Shown here: in pieces, positions 1-8,282 of the stretch
How the letters are laid out: each line of letters begins with the position of its first letter
How positions within the stretch are numbered: position 1 is the stretch's first letter
Assembly (NCBI GenBank): GCA_018268375.1
Contig: JAFDWS010000001.1
Span: 253,375 to 317,374 of the forward strand
Direction: 5' to 3'
Source of the DNA: Armatimonadota bacterium
GTDB lineage: Bacteria > Armatimonadota > Fimbriimonadia > Fimbriimonadales > Fimbriimonadaceae
DNA length: 64,000 nt
Notes under the pieces: model-generated
What the model was told of the DNA's origin: nothing
The model's input: only the letters and a program-made list of their open reading frames with translations
The model's database searches: none
Translations under genes and position numbers: made by a program

Positions 1-24
1 GCTACCGGACTGCTCCACCCCGCA
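1..24 (-). tRNA. Initiator tRNA-fMet, 5' end only (cut by window edge)
   Basis: Read on the minus strand, these bases give the 5' acceptor strand and D-arm typical of bacterial initiator tRNA (TGCGGGG, TG, GAGC, then AGTCCGGTA and GC). The anticodon and 3' half lie outside the window, so the identity rests on the very conserved GGGGTGGAGCAG core. First base T could pair with A72, whereas E. coli has a C1/A72 mismatch; this cannot be checked here. Confidence 0.7.
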
Positions 25-190
25 CCGTTAATATACCGGAGCCCGGTTGGCTCAGTTGGGCCTGTCGTCAGCCCTCGAAGTTTAGAGAAATCCGGTAAAT
101 ATTCCGTCGTATTTTAGAATTTCGTGATACACTGAGCCGAGACGAGCGGCACTTCCGCTGGTCGGTTCTACTTGTACGAGGAGAATGGAT

Positions 191-733
191 ATGAAAAAAA
201 TTGCTCTCGTCGCCATGTTGGGCGTCCTCGCGGCTCCTTCCATGGCGGTGGTCGTCAACTTTGACGACCTTCTGGGCGACAACCTCGCAGTGCCAGCCAA
301 CTATATGGGCATTGCGAACATGACCAACTGGACTTACTACAATTTCTCGCAGCCGCCGTACAACCCGTCTTCGGGCACGTGCCGCGTCTACAACACCAAC
401 AACGGCATCATCAACATGGGCCAGGCTGTGGTGTTCAACGGTGCCTTCTTCAATGGCAACGGCGACAGGAACGGCTTCCTTCCGATCTATTTCGATATGT
501 ATCTGGGAGGCAACTTGGTCGCCACGAGCGGCCAGGCCCACTTGGACGGCAGCGGAAATGGTGTGTTCCTGAATTCTGGCTACAACGGCCAGGTGGACAA
601 AATCCAAGTGCAAGGATCCTACGGGTTCTTCATCATGGACGACTTCACTTACAACGTCGTTCCTGAGCCCGTCTCGATGGTCGCTTTCGGCGCTGGCTTG
701 GCAGCCCTTGCCGCTCGGCGACGACGCAAGTAA
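191..733 (+). CDS. PEP-CTERM sorting domain protein
   Basis: Secreted protein of 180 residues. It has an N-terminal signal peptide (MKKIALVAMLGVLAAPSMA) and a C-terminal PEP-CTERM tripartite signal: VPEP, a hydrophobic stretch, then the basic tail RRRRK. Known for this class: the tail is recognised by an EpsH/XrtA-type exosortase in bacteria that make exopolysaccharide. The middle is Asn/Gly/Tyr-rich with one Cys and no recognisable enzyme fold; it may be a surface or matrix protein. I chose the ATG at 191 because AGGAG ends 7 nt before it; the in-frame ATG at 185 is only 1 nt from that site. A strong terminator follows directly. No exosortase gene is present in this window. Confidence 0.85.
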   Translation: MKKIALVAMLGVLAAPSMAVVVNFDDLLGDNLAVPANYMGIANMTNWTYYNFSQPPYNPSSGTCRVYNTNNGIINMGQAVVFNGAFFNGNGDRNGFLPIYFDMYLGGNLVATSGQAHLDGSGNGVFLNSGYNGQVDKIQVQGSYGFFIMDDFTYNVVPEPVSMVAFGAGLAALAARRRRK

Positions 734-747
734 CCTCTCTTCATCAT

Positions 748-785
748 GCGCACGGTGGTCCTCAGACCATCGTGCGCCTTTTCAT
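748..785 (+). terminator. Rho-independent terminator of the PEP-CTERM gene
   Basis: A 13-bp stem (748-760 with 765-777, one G-T wobble) closes a CTCA loop and is followed by CCTTTTCATTT. It sits 15 nt after the PEP-CTERM stop and abuts the stop codon of the convergent gene at 786. There is no T-run on the minus side, so it mainly serves the plus-strand gene. Confidence 0.85.
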
Positions 786-1139
786 TTATCTCTTCCGCCG
801 CCGCGCGAACGAGCGGACTTTTACGAACGCTCCATAAACGACAAAGACAGGCGCCAACATCTCGAGCACGCGAATCGCTCCTTGCGCCGAATCGTCTACC
901 ATACGCACGATTCCCGTCGTTCTCGCTCCAACCTCTGCCGTCACAGACTTGACTTGCTCAGCGACCGTCGTGACCTTGTCCGTGAGGGCCTCGACTTTGC
1001 CAGTCAAGTTCTTCACCTGCGTGGCGATGTCGCGCAAGAGGACCAGTAAGTACCCCGCCGCCACGATGAGGACGAGGAAGAAGGCGCTTCCCAGCACGGC
1101 GTAGATGCCCACCGCCTGCTGAACCCACTGCTCGATCAT
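786..1139 (-). CDS. Small membrane protein with coiled coil (DUF948-like)
   Basis: About 117 residues. An N-terminal transmembrane helix (roughly residues 12-35) is followed by an amphipathic, Val/Thr/Lys-rich coiled coil (about 36-75), a second weakly hydrophobic stretch near the end, and a basic tail (RSFARRRKR). The pattern resembles DUF948/YtxG-type membrane proteins, whose function is poorly known. Its ATG at 1139 overlaps the stop of the upstream gene (TGATG arrangement; a GTG at 1142 is an alternative start), so the two are translationally coupled and probably co-transcribed. Confidence 0.6.
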   Translation of the reverse strand: MIEQWVQQAVGIYAVLGSAFFLVLIVAAGYLLVLLRDIATQVKNLTGKVEALTDKVTTVAEQVKSVTAEVGARTTGIVRMVDDSAQGAIRVLEMLAPVFVVYGAFVKVRSFARRRKR

Positions 1140-3766
1140 CACGGAGCCACCTTACCTTTCACGGTCGCCGTACTATCTGCTGGCAGAGCGACCAAGTGCC
1201 GCAGGACCCCTTGCTCGGCTGCCACCGGTCCGCCATCGATCTCCGCCTGGGCGCCCCAGAGTCCTGTAACCCGCACAGTTGCCGTCACGTCCTTGTCGCT
1301 CGGGTTCTCAATCTCGGCCTCAAACCAACGTCGGCGGGGATCCAGCCTAAGTTCGATCACTCTGCCAAAGCTCGTTTCGAACTCAAAGCCGACTTGGCGT
1401 AAGACAATCCGGCGGCCTACCCCGTCCCAGGGGCGCACAACGATCGTGTCGTCCTTCGACTCGACGTGGCAACCGAACGTGTAGGTGCCGGCTGTCCGGT
1501 TCGGCAACACGTACGATCCTACTCCGCGGAGGTAGTGGTAATAGCCGACGCCGCTGGCGCCGGTATAGATGTTGTAGCCGGCCTGCTTGCTCGCCAAGTC
1601 TGGGCAATAGCACATGCTCGCCGCCCCGTCCTTTCTCACAAGCGCCCAGGGTCCCATCATGCCGCCGAACGCCATTCTCATATATGACTCCGGCAGTGCG
1701 AGATAGTCACGGTCCATAAGGCCAAAGAAGATCAATGAGTTCGGAATCGTCGTATGAGCGAGGCACGCCTCCCCACGATCGACCAAGGCACGCAGCGGTG
1801 TCGAGTCAGCTCCGTCCCAACTGCGCTTATCACTCCCATACCACCACCAACTCGGTGCCAACGAGCGGGTGGCGAAGGCGCAACGGACCGTGCGTTCAAG
1901 ATGCTCGTCGTCGGCACGGTGCCTGGCGGCAGCAAAGACCTCTTCGAATCCGCTGGTGTCCATCACCGACTCCCCAGCATAAGGGTGCGACAGCTTCATC
2001 AACTCCGTCGCCTTGAACTCGATGCACCTCTCAACTTGGTCAGCGTCGGCGTCCATTCCTTCTGCCCTCAGGTCGTTGAGCAGGTCGTAAATCCGGGCGT
2101 ATCCGAGGACACCGACTGTCCTCACATAGAGCCGCCAGCCCTGCTGGAACATCGCAATGGCCGTGCGGCTCGCCATCGAGAGGTATTCAGAAGGCTTCCT
2201 TGACGTCTCCCCATAGGTCGAAGCGAGCCGGTACATCGAGTGATAGAGGTTGAAGACGTGCGGATATCCGAGCGGCCTTCCAAAGTACGTCGCCGCACCT
2301 GTGCCGTCCTCAAGTACGCTTCCCACCGCGAAGCTCGAAGGATTCTGCACGTCGTCGAGGAGAAAGCCGTCGATGTACCGGTCGAGGACGGCAATCTCAT
2401 CACGGGCGGGATAAAGGCAGTTCTTCTCGGCTAGAAAGAGCGCGTCGGCCAGGCTGCACTCGATTCCAGAGGACTCGCTGTACTCGTCCATGCTCGCCAC
2501 CGGCTTGTTCTCAACGATGTTGGTCAAGGCGATAGCATCGTCCAGGGTGCTTCCTTCCTCAGCCACGACTTGGTTTTTGGCGATATAGCTCGCCCGCTTC
2601 TTGATCAGCGTTCCCACCGGTTCGGTGAACATCAGGTGGACATGGCAAGGGGTGTCATGGTTGTCGAGGAAGGTCGCGACCAAGTTGCCCGTCTCGCTGG
2701 GCTTGATGAAGCAAAAGGCGCCTTCTTCGTCGAAGTCGGTCGTCAGTTCGGCATCGCGGCTGAGCCAAAACTGCTTGGGAGAACATCCACTGACCTCCAT
2801 CGCGATCCCGACGTCGGTCGGGGCGACGGCACTCGGCAACAACCGAACGGCGGGCTTCCCACACGCCACGAGCGTTTGGAACAAGCCCTCCTGCTTGTCG
2901 CTCTCGGCAGGCACGAACCGCATTTGAAAGACGCGGTTATCGCCAGGTTCCAAGATCAGCGACGTGTGGTCGTTGTGCCAGGTCGGCCACTGCTCCCGCT
3001 CGACGGTCGCTTTGCTGTGCGCGTAGACAATGGGTATGCCTTCCCATTGGAAAGGAGTGTTGATGCTCGATGGAGCGTGGGCAAACAGCTCCCACGAAGT
3101 CCCGTCGCCAGGAAAGACGAGGAGCCCGGGCGACTCCGCCGTCATCCGTTGCGCGAACACCCAGCTCGCGGCACCCCCGATGAACTTGTGGACGTAGAGC
3201 CGGCTCGCCCAGAGCTTCCTGAGCTGATCGTCCGACCAGCCGAACCCGTCATAAAAGTTGTTGAACGCGAGAGGAAACCCAAGTTCGCCGATTTCGATGC
3301 TGATCCGGCCCCGGTTGCGAATCTCAAGCTCCCAGACGATTTGCGGATAGTTGCCGGGTTGCTCGTACCAGCGGCCCTTTGCTTGAATGTCCTCGAGCAA
3401 CGGAAAGTCGTAGTCGAACGCGACAATGTTTGAATCGAGTTGCTCCTCGTCGAGCGGGAACAGGTGTTGAGCGCCACTGTTGCGTGAAAGAACCCAGTTC
3501 TCTTCGGGCCCCGTGCGCGCGCCGATCAGGATCGTTCCCGGCAGATAGTCGTCAGAGTTCTCTTCGTTGAACTGGACCGGTGGGAGAATGAATTGGAACT
3601 CCTCCCCCTCCTCAGGCAATGCCGGATCGCTCGCCCAAAGCTGCGTAACACGGCCGCCATTGCCAAATTCGAGCGATATGAGACTTCCCGTCAGCTCTGA
3701 ACGTTCGTCCTCAAATCGGTCCATGGCCTGCGGGTCAGGATACCTGCGGATAAACTTCTGAGCCAT
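1139..3766 (-). CDS. Large carbohydrate-active-enzyme-like protein (DUF5695-like)
   Basis: 875 residues with no signal peptide. The N-terminal third is beta-rich (super-sandwich-like, with many aromatic and Asn/Asp residues). The C-terminal two thirds look like an alpha/alpha toroid, with Trp-rich segments such as APSWWWYGSDKRSWDG and GMMGPWALVRKDG. This is the look of a glycoside hydrolase or lyase related to the DUF5695 group, but I cannot name catalytic residues or substrate. The reading frame stays open upstream to 4009, but that part is Ser/Arg-rich antisense of the divergent gene, so MAQKFIRRYP at 3766 is the likely start. That start codon overlaps the start codon of the plus-strand gene at 3765. 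Confidence 0.7.
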   Translation of the reverse strand: MAQKFIRRYPDPQAMDRFEDERSELTGSLISLEFGNGGRVTQLWASDPALPEEGEEFQFILPPVQFNEENSDDYLPGTILIGARTGPEENWVLSRNSGAQHLFPLDEEQLDSNIVAFDYDFPLLEDIQAKGRWYEQPGNYPQIVWELEIRNRGRISIEIGELGFPLAFNNFYDGFGWSDDQLRKLWASRLYVHKFIGGAASWVFAQRMTAESPGLLVFPGDGTSWELFAHAPSSINTPFQWEGIPIVYAHSKATVEREQWPTWHNDHTSLILEPGDNRVFQMRFVPAESDKQEGLFQTLVACGKPAVRLLPSAVAPTDVGIAMEVSGCSPKQFWLSRDAELTTDFDEEGAFCFIKPSETGNLVATFLDNHDTPCHVHLMFTEPVGTLIKKRASYIAKNQVVAEEGSTLDDAIALTNIVENKPVASMDEYSESSGIECSLADALFLAEKNCLYPARDEIAVLDRYIDGFLLDDVQNPSSFAVGSVLEDGTGAATYFGRPLGYPHVFNLYHSMYRLASTYGETSRKPSEYLSMASRTAIAMFQQGWRLYVRTVGVLGYARIYDLLNDLRAEGMDADADQVERCIEFKATELMKLSHPYAGESVMDTSGFEEVFAAARHRADDEHLERTVRCAFATRSLAPSWWWYGSDKRSWDGADSTPLRALVDRGEACLAHTTIPNSLIFFGLMDRDYLALPESYMRMAFGGMMGPWALVRKDGAASMCYCPDLASKQAGYNIYTGASGVGYYHYLRGVGSYVLPNRTAGTYTFGCHVESKDDTIVVRPWDGVGRRIVLRQVGFEFETSFGRVIELRLDPRRRWFEAEIENPSDKDVTATVRVTGLWGAQAEIDGGPVAAEQGVLRHLVALPADSTATVKGKVAP

Positions 3767-4457
3767 GCAGGATCGAGTGGTCGCTGTCGCGGGCGCAGGA
3801 AACATGCGTTGCGCGGCCCCCGTCATGGGAAGCATGGCGGTTTGGGCTCCCGACGACCTCGTCGAGATCCGGTTGTTCGATGCCAACGAGGAGCGCCTCG
3901 ATCTCGTCGACCGCCTGCTCCGGGAGGCATTGGACGTCGCCGGGACGGAGCACGTCGTCAAGTCCAGCCCGTCGGTAGAGGAGACGATGGACGGCGCGAC
4001 GGAGATCATCGTGACCTACCACGAAGACTGTGTGAGACGGATGCATGGTCGAGTCCCGCCCGTGCTCTACTCGCCCGAGGAACCGGGCAAACTTGTCGAC
4101 CAGGTTCGCGGCGACCCTAACAAGCCGACGCCGCCCGAACGCCTGAGTGAGCAGACCCAGACTTACCTCTCCATGCCGACGGAGACCGAGGCTTCGCGAG
4201 AAGAGCTTCTGCAGTCGGCTATTGACTACCTCGAAGACCGGTGGGGCGAGCTACCCATGCTCAACCTGGTCCGAGGGGTCGCGCCGTCACGTTTGCCGCT
4301 GGTGACAAGCCTCAACTGGCCGAGCGAGCTGTCGGTTGACCAACTTCAACTCGTGCCCCACCAGATCCTCCGCTGGATCCATGGAGACGCGTCGCTCGAC
4401 GAGTTCTTGGAGACGTGCCGTGAATCACCCGTCCTGACCTGGCTCAAACGAATCTGA
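3765..4457 (+). CDS. Rossmann-fold protein resembling the N-terminus of GH4 glycosidases
   Basis: 230 residues. The N-terminus (VVAVAGAGNMRCAAPVMGS) is a nucleotide-binding GxGxx beta-alpha turn. It is followed by an acidic strand end (RLFDANEERL) as in NAD-dependent GH4 enzymes and lactate/malate dehydrogenases, and then by the segment ATEIIVTYHEDC. Typical GH4 proteins are about 430 residues, so this has at most half of that fold, and the usual metal-binding Cys/His motif is not obvious. The function may be NAD-dependent sugar handling, which fits the divergent carbohydrate-active neighbour, but this is inference. Its ATG lies one base inside the start codon of the divergent gene. Confidence 0.6.
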   Translation: MQDRVVAVAGAGNMRCAAPVMGSMAVWAPDDLVEIRLFDANEERLDLVDRLLREALDVAGTEHVVKSSPSVEETMDGATEIIVTYHEDCVRRMHGRVPPVLYSPEEPGKLVDQVRGDPNKPTPPERLSEQTQTYLSMPTETEASREELLQSAIDYLEDRWGELPMLNLVRGVAPSRLPLVTSLNWPSELSVDQLQLVPHQILRWIHGDASLDEFLETCRESPVLTWLKRI

Positions 4458-4458
4458 C

Positions 4459-5229
4459 TCAGCCCTTCCCTACGGCCATCGAGGACTGGTATTGCGCCAG
4501 GAGCGCACGGTCGGTCCAATCCAGGCTGACGGGCGTGACAGAGACAAACCCGTTTGTGACCGCCCAGACGTCCGTGTCGACCGATTCCGGGCGCATGACG
4601 ACCACGCCGCCTTGCCAATAGTACGAGCGGCCCCAAGGGTCTTCGCGGTGCTCGACGCGGTCTTGATAGATGCGGCGGCCCATGCCGACGAACTTGTGCC
4701 CCTGGACTTCCGGAAACGCAATCGCCGGCACGTTGACGTTGAGCAAGCTCAACTCGTGAGTTTCCAGGGTCGTCAACAACTCCCAGTTCTCGCGCAGCCA
4801 CTGGGCTCCTGTCTCATAGTGGAAGGGGGCGCCGTCAGCAAAGACACACATGCTCATCGCGATCGAGCGAATACCATTGATCGCTCCTTCCATCGCCCCA
4901 CCGACGGTTCCGCTGTACGTGACGTCGAAGCCCAAGTTCGGGCCGTTGTTGATGCCGCTCAAGACGAGGTCGCACCCGTCCGGCCAGCCTACTGTGAGTC
5001 CGACGTTGACGCAGTCGACGGGCAGACCGTTGACCTCGTAGGCCTCGATCTCATCGATGTCGCACCGCTTGACTCTCAGCGGGTCGCGCATCGTCATGGC
5101 ATGCCCACAAGCACTGCGCTCGCGGTCGGGAGCGAAGACTTTGACTTCCCCAAACTGAACGGCGACCATGGCGAGGTGCCTGATCCCTTCGGCTCGGACA
5201 CCGTCGTCGTTGGTCACCAAGATCCGCAT
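4459..5229 (-). CDS. surE: 5'/3'-nucleotidase SurE
   Basis: 256 residues, normal for SurE, a metal-dependent phosphatase that removes phosphate from nucleoside monophosphates and short polyphosphates in the cytoplasm. Family signatures are present in order: the N-terminal MRILVTNDDG with the two metal-binding Asp, DRERSACGHAMT, and LVLSGINNGPNLG followed by YSGTVGGAMEG. The stop lies one base beyond the end of the convergent GH4-like gene, so the two run tail to tail with almost no spacer. Confidence 0.95.
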   Translation of the reverse strand: MRILVTNDDGVRAEGIRHLAMVAVQFGEVKVFAPDRERSACGHAMTMRDPLRVKRCDIDEIEAYEVNGLPVDCVNVGLTVGWPDGCDLVLSGINNGPNLGFDVTYSGTVGGAMEGAINGIRSIAMSMCVFADGAPFHYETGAQWLRENWELLTTLETHELSLLNVNVPAIAFPEVQGHKFVGMGRRIYQDRVEHREDPWGRSYYWQGGVVVMRPESVDTDVWAVTNGFVSVTPVSLDWTDRALLAQYQSSMAVGKG

Positions 5230-5287
5230 GGAAGGACTGAGGTTACCCGTGGCCCTCTTTCAGTAACGGCTCGGGTAAGGTCCAGCC

Positions 5288-5815
5288 ATGAAAGCCGCTC
5301 TCTCGCTGACTTTTGCACTCGCGCCCATGCTCACCATGGCCCAGGGCCACGACCTGAAGCCCGCCGACACCCTCAAGGGCCTTGGGTTTATGAAGGGGCA
5401 ATGGGTCGGCAAGCAAGAGTTCAATACGGGCGGCGACCCCATGGTCGGCGATGCGACGAACACGATCTCGGAAGCGATCGGCGGGCGCTACCTTGAAGAG
5501 CGGCTCTCGACCACCCTCACCGGTCGCCCGCCATCGGACACGCGACATTTCGTGACATACGACCCCAAGGCGGGAGTTTTCCGGGCCTGGTGGTTCAACG
5601 ACAGCTCGAACGGGGCGATGGAGCTTGAAGGCAAGCTCGAGGACGCGAAACTGGTCTTGACGAGCAAACCCACGGAGACCGGCGCCGGGCCGAGCATGGT
5701 CCTGCGCGCGACCTACGACGGTTCAACCGCCGACACCCTCGTCTACAAGCTCGAGCTCAAGCAGGGCGAGAACTGGCAACTCCTGTTCACGACGACCTAT
5801 CACCGCAAAGCGTAA
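5288..5815 (+). CDS. Secreted DUF1579-family protein
   Basis: 175 residues with a signal peptide (MKAALSLTFALAPMLTMAQG) and a lipocalin-like beta barrel typical of DUF1579. Recognisable parts are FMKGQWVGKQEF, then GGRYLEERL, then FVTYDPKAGVFRAWWFND. The family's function is unknown; it may bind a hydrophobic ligand in the periplasm. A TAAGGT element ends 6 nt before the ATG and no Shine-Dalgarno sequence is visible. It is divergent from surE and convergent with pafA. Confidence 0.8.
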   Translation: MKAALSLTFALAPMLTMAQGHDLKPADTLKGLGFMKGQWVGKQEFNTGGDPMVGDATNTISEAIGGRYLEERLSTTLTGRPPSDTRHFVTYDPKAGVFRAWWFNDSSNGAMELEGKLEDAKLVLTSKPTETGAGPSMVLRATYDGSTADTLVYKLELKQGENWQLLFTTTYHRKA

Positions 5816-5818
5816 GGT

Positions 5819-7255
5819 TCAGGCGTACGTCTCAAACGGGTCGGGCATCTCCACATAAGCGTTGCGGTCGATGGCGACTCCGCTCCAATCGAAGACGTAC
5901 GCTTTCGGCCCCATCTTGTCGAGAATCTTCTTGACCCATTGCGACCTTCCCTTCGCCCTCGTGTCTTGGGGTGGATCCGTCTCCGCGTCGATCAATGAGA
6001 TCGGGTCGACGAAGGATTCGGTCTTAGTAGCGTGGAACAGGGATTTTTCAGGATCGATGTTGTGATACTCCAGGTCGATCGTGTGGAGGGAGTCCGCGTT
6101 CCAGTCCAGGCCGGCGTCGGCCCGATACTCCTCGACCATTTTCAGCTTGTTCACCCAGTCGATCCTTTCGGACAACTGCAAGGGGTCGCGCTCGAGGTCA
6201 TCCAGGATCCTCTCCCACTCTCTTAGCGTCCAGTCGGTGTCTTCGTCAAAGCCATCGAACTGCTGAGCGAGGCGAAGGTACTGCCGCTGAACCTCGATGG
6301 CGCTCGAAGCACTGCCGTCGGCCATCACCACGGGCCATTTGTACGATTGGTCGCGACTGACCTCTCGGAGCGCCACCAACGGGTTCTCGAGCTGCAGTGA
6401 GGGCGGCACAAGTCCTTCCTCTACAAGCCGGATCGCGAGGGCCGTCGTCCCGACCTTCAGGGCGTACGCGTATTGGCACTGGTTCGATTCGCCGAACAAG
6501 ATGTGCAGGCGGTGCATCCCGTCGTGTGCGTAGAAGTGCTCCCATTTGGGATTGATGATGGCGCGGTTGAACCGCACCCGGCTCGCGATCACCTTGATGA
6601 TGTGGTCGGCGCGCTGGCTCAGCTGGAAGGGGACTGTGTCGTCCTCCAAGACGTGGTAGACGTGGGAGACCCAGATGTAGTCGATCGGGTTCTGAGCGAC
6701 TTCTTGGAAGTCCGGTCGCCCACCAACCGCCAGGATGTGTCCTCCCACGCGACCGACACCCGCAAAAATTTGCCGAGTGACGAGGAACGCGTAGAGCAGT
6801 TGGGCTTTGTGGCTAAAGAAGTCCTCGCTCATCTGGACGAGGTAGTTCTCGTGACACCCAAACGTGTGCCCACCGAAGTGGTCGACGCTGTTGTTGTAGA
6901 CCGAGACCTCGTCTTGAAGACCAAGGTTTCGCAGGGCTCGCACGATCAGGTTCTGCCCCGCTCGGTCGTTCGCCACGATGTCCTTCAACCCTCGGCACTC
7001 GGCGGTCGCATATTCCAGGTGCGACCCGACGGCGTCGATGTACAAGCGGCCACCGTTCAGCAAGAAGCCGCCACTTTCGGCGGGCTCGAAGACTTCGTCT
7101 CTCGCATGGAGGTCGATGACCCCCAGCTTGAGGTCGTAAAAGACGTGGTCCTTGACGAGCTCGACGACCTCTTCCGGCGTGCCTGCCTCGGGCTCGACGT
7201 ATGTGCCGAACTCTGTCTCGATGCCGAAGATCCTCTCGCCAGGCCGATGGGCCAT
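5819..7255 (-). CDS. pafA: Pup--protein ligase (PafA/Dop family)
   Basis: 478 residues. The family fold is a carboxylate-amine ligase related to glutamine synthetase. PafA attaches the C-terminal Glu of Pup to target lysines, and Dop deamidates or removes Pup. Visible signatures are FGIETEFG, NGGRLYIDAVGSHLEYATAEC, YNNSVD, FGCHENYL, FLVTRQIFAGVGRVG, PFQLSQRADHI, RLHILFGESNQ, LKVGTTAL and C-terminal DPFETY. The start FGIETEFG, the short segment before the NGGRLY motif (no long Dop loop) and the final DPF favour PafA over Dop, but I cannot exclude a deamidase. The ATG at 7255 is preferred over 7273 because GATAAT ends exactly 6 nt upstream. No pup, proteasome or Mpa/ARC gene is nearby. Confidence 0.85.
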   Translation of the reverse strand: MAHRPGERIFGIETEFGTYVEPEAGTPEEVVELVKDHVFYDLKLGVIDLHARDEVFEPAESGGFLLNGGRLYIDAVGSHLEYATAECRGLKDIVANDRAGQNLIVRALRNLGLQDEVSVYNNSVDHFGGHTFGCHENYLVQMSEDFFSHKAQLLYAFLVTRQIFAGVGRVGGHILAVGGRPDFQEVAQNPIDYIWVSHVYHVLEDDTVPFQLSQRADHIIKVIASRVRFNRAIINPKWEHFYAHDGMHRLHILFGESNQCQYAYALKVGTTALAIRLVEEGLVPPSLQLENPLVALREVSRDQSYKWPVVMADGSASSAIEVQRQYLRLAQQFDGFDEDTDWTLREWERILDDLERDPLQLSERIDWVNKLKMVEEYRADAGLDWNADSLHTIDLEYHNIDPEKSLFHATKTESFVDPISLIDAETDPPQDTRAKGRSQWVKKILDKMGPKAYVFDWSGVAIDRNAYVEMPDPFETYA

Positions 7256-7261
7256 GGCCCC

Positions 7262-7301
7262 ATTATCTGACATTTAAGGCTTCGTTGGCTTGACGCATAA
7301 T
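7262..7301. promoter_or_regulatory. Divergent leaderless promoters for pafA and the phosphoesterase
   Basis: On the minus strand GATAAT (7262-7267) ends 6 nt before the pafA ATG. On the plus strand CATAAT (7296-7301) ends 6 nt before the phosphoesterase ATG at 7308. Only 52 bp separate the two start codons and neither has a Shine-Dalgarno sequence. Transcription would start at or next to each ATG, so both mRNAs would be leaderless. No strong -35 element is obvious. Confidence 0.55.
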
Positions 7302-7307
7302 CGGGAC

Positions 7308-8282
7308 ATGCGCAACTTCGTGACGTCGCTTCTCTGCTTGTCCCTCGCTGCGACCTCGATGGCCCGCGATCCGAAGTGGTGTTTTGTCGTCGCAGGAGAC
7401 GGGCGCGCCGACAGTCGCACCAAGCGGGCAGAGGACAAAGACGGGATCAACACATTGATCACCGCCGAGATCGGCAAAGCGGTCGTGAAGGAGAAAGCAA
7501 AGTTCCTGATGTGGACGGGAGACCTCTGCCTGGGCTACACCAAAACCCCAGAGGAGTTCGAGACCATGCTCACGACTTGGCGTGGCCTCATGGAGCCCCT
7601 CTATTCTCGGAACATCCCCGTTCTCGCTTGTAGGGGCAACCACGAGGCGGGTGCGGCTGACTCTGCGAACGTCTGGCGCAAGGTTTTCTCAGGGCCCTAC
7701 CAGATGCCTCAGAACGGGCCGGACTCTGAGAGCGACCTGTCGTGGTTCTACGGCAAAGGAGACGTCTTGGCCATCGGTCTCGACCAGTACACGACAGGAC
7801 AGGAGATGGTTCATCAGGATTGGCTCGACGGCGTGCTCAAGCGGTATCCGAAGAAGTTCGTCTTCTGCATGGGGCACGAGCCCGCTTTCATGGACGGTGC
7901 CCACAAGGACACGATGGACGCTCATCCAGAAGCCAGAGACATCTTTTGGAACGCTCTGATCAACGCTGGCTCAAGGGTCTTCTTCGCCGGGCACGACCAC
8001 TTGTACGACCACATGGTCATCAGGCGGGACGGACCCGACAAGGGACCGGAAATGCACCAGATCGTCGCTGGCACGTCTGGCGCACCGTTCTACAAGAGCG
8101 GGATTTACGCGGGCAAGAACCAGGGCTGGGTGCTGGAGCGGAGGAAGGCGATCGAGAACACCTACGGTTACCTCGTCGTAACGATCGACGGGCGCCGGGC
8201 CACCGTCACGTTCAAAGGCAGGAAGTCGCCAGGGGTCTACGAAGCAATGGACACCTTCAGCTATGTGAGCCCGGTTCGCTGA
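7308..8282 (+). CDS. Secreted calcineurin-like metallophosphoesterase
   Basis: 324 residues with a signal peptide (MRNFVTSLLCLSLAATSMA). The metallophosphoesterase signature blocks are present: VVAGDGRADS, MWTGDLC, CRGNHEAG, CMGHEPA and FAGHDHLYDHMV, which supply the Asp, Asn and His metal ligands of the di-metal centre. It probably acts outside the cytoplasmic membrane on an unknown phosphoester. I start at the ATG at 7308 because CATAAT ends 6 nt upstream and the signal peptide begins there; 7290 is an in-frame alternative. Its last 48 bases recur 1.3 kb downstream at 9553-9600. Confidence 0.85.
   Translation: MRNFVTSLLCLSLAATSMARDPKWCFVVAGDGRADSRTKRAEDKDGINTLITAEIGKAVVKEKAKFLMWTGDLCLGYTKTPEEFETMLTTWRGLMEPLYSRNIPVLACRGNHEAGAADSANVWRKVFSGPYQMPQNGPDSESDLSWFYGKGDVLAIGLDQYTTGQEMVHQDWLDGVLKRYPKKFVFCMGHEPAFMDGAHKDTMDAHPEARDIFWNALINAGSRVFFAGHDHLYDHMVIRRDGPDKGPEMHQIVAGTSGAPFYKSGIYAGKNQGWVLERRKAIENTYGYLVVTIDGRRATVTFKGRKSPGVYEAMDTFSYVSPVR
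8235..8282 (+). repeat. 48-bp direct repeat, copy 1 (3' end of the phosphoesterase gene)
   Basis: The last 48 bases of the phosphoesterase gene, encoding VYEAMDTFSYVSPVR and the stop, match 9553-9600 at 47 of 48 positions; the only difference is T at 8265 against C at 9583. Sequence on either side of the two copies does not match. The repeat therefore has sharp edges and brackets 8283-9552. Confidence 0.95.

Noticed and set aside
3767..4009. N-terminal extension of the DUF5695-like protein to 4009
   Set aside because: The extra 81 residues are Ser/Arg-rich antisense of the GH4-like gene and have no homologous look; MAQKF at 3766 is a natural start.
4492..5496. 334-codon plus-strand frame over surE
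   Set aside because: Antisense of surE, whose motifs are unmistakable.
6473..7270. 265-codon plus-strand frame over pafA
   Set aside because: Antisense of the conserved Pup-ligase gene.
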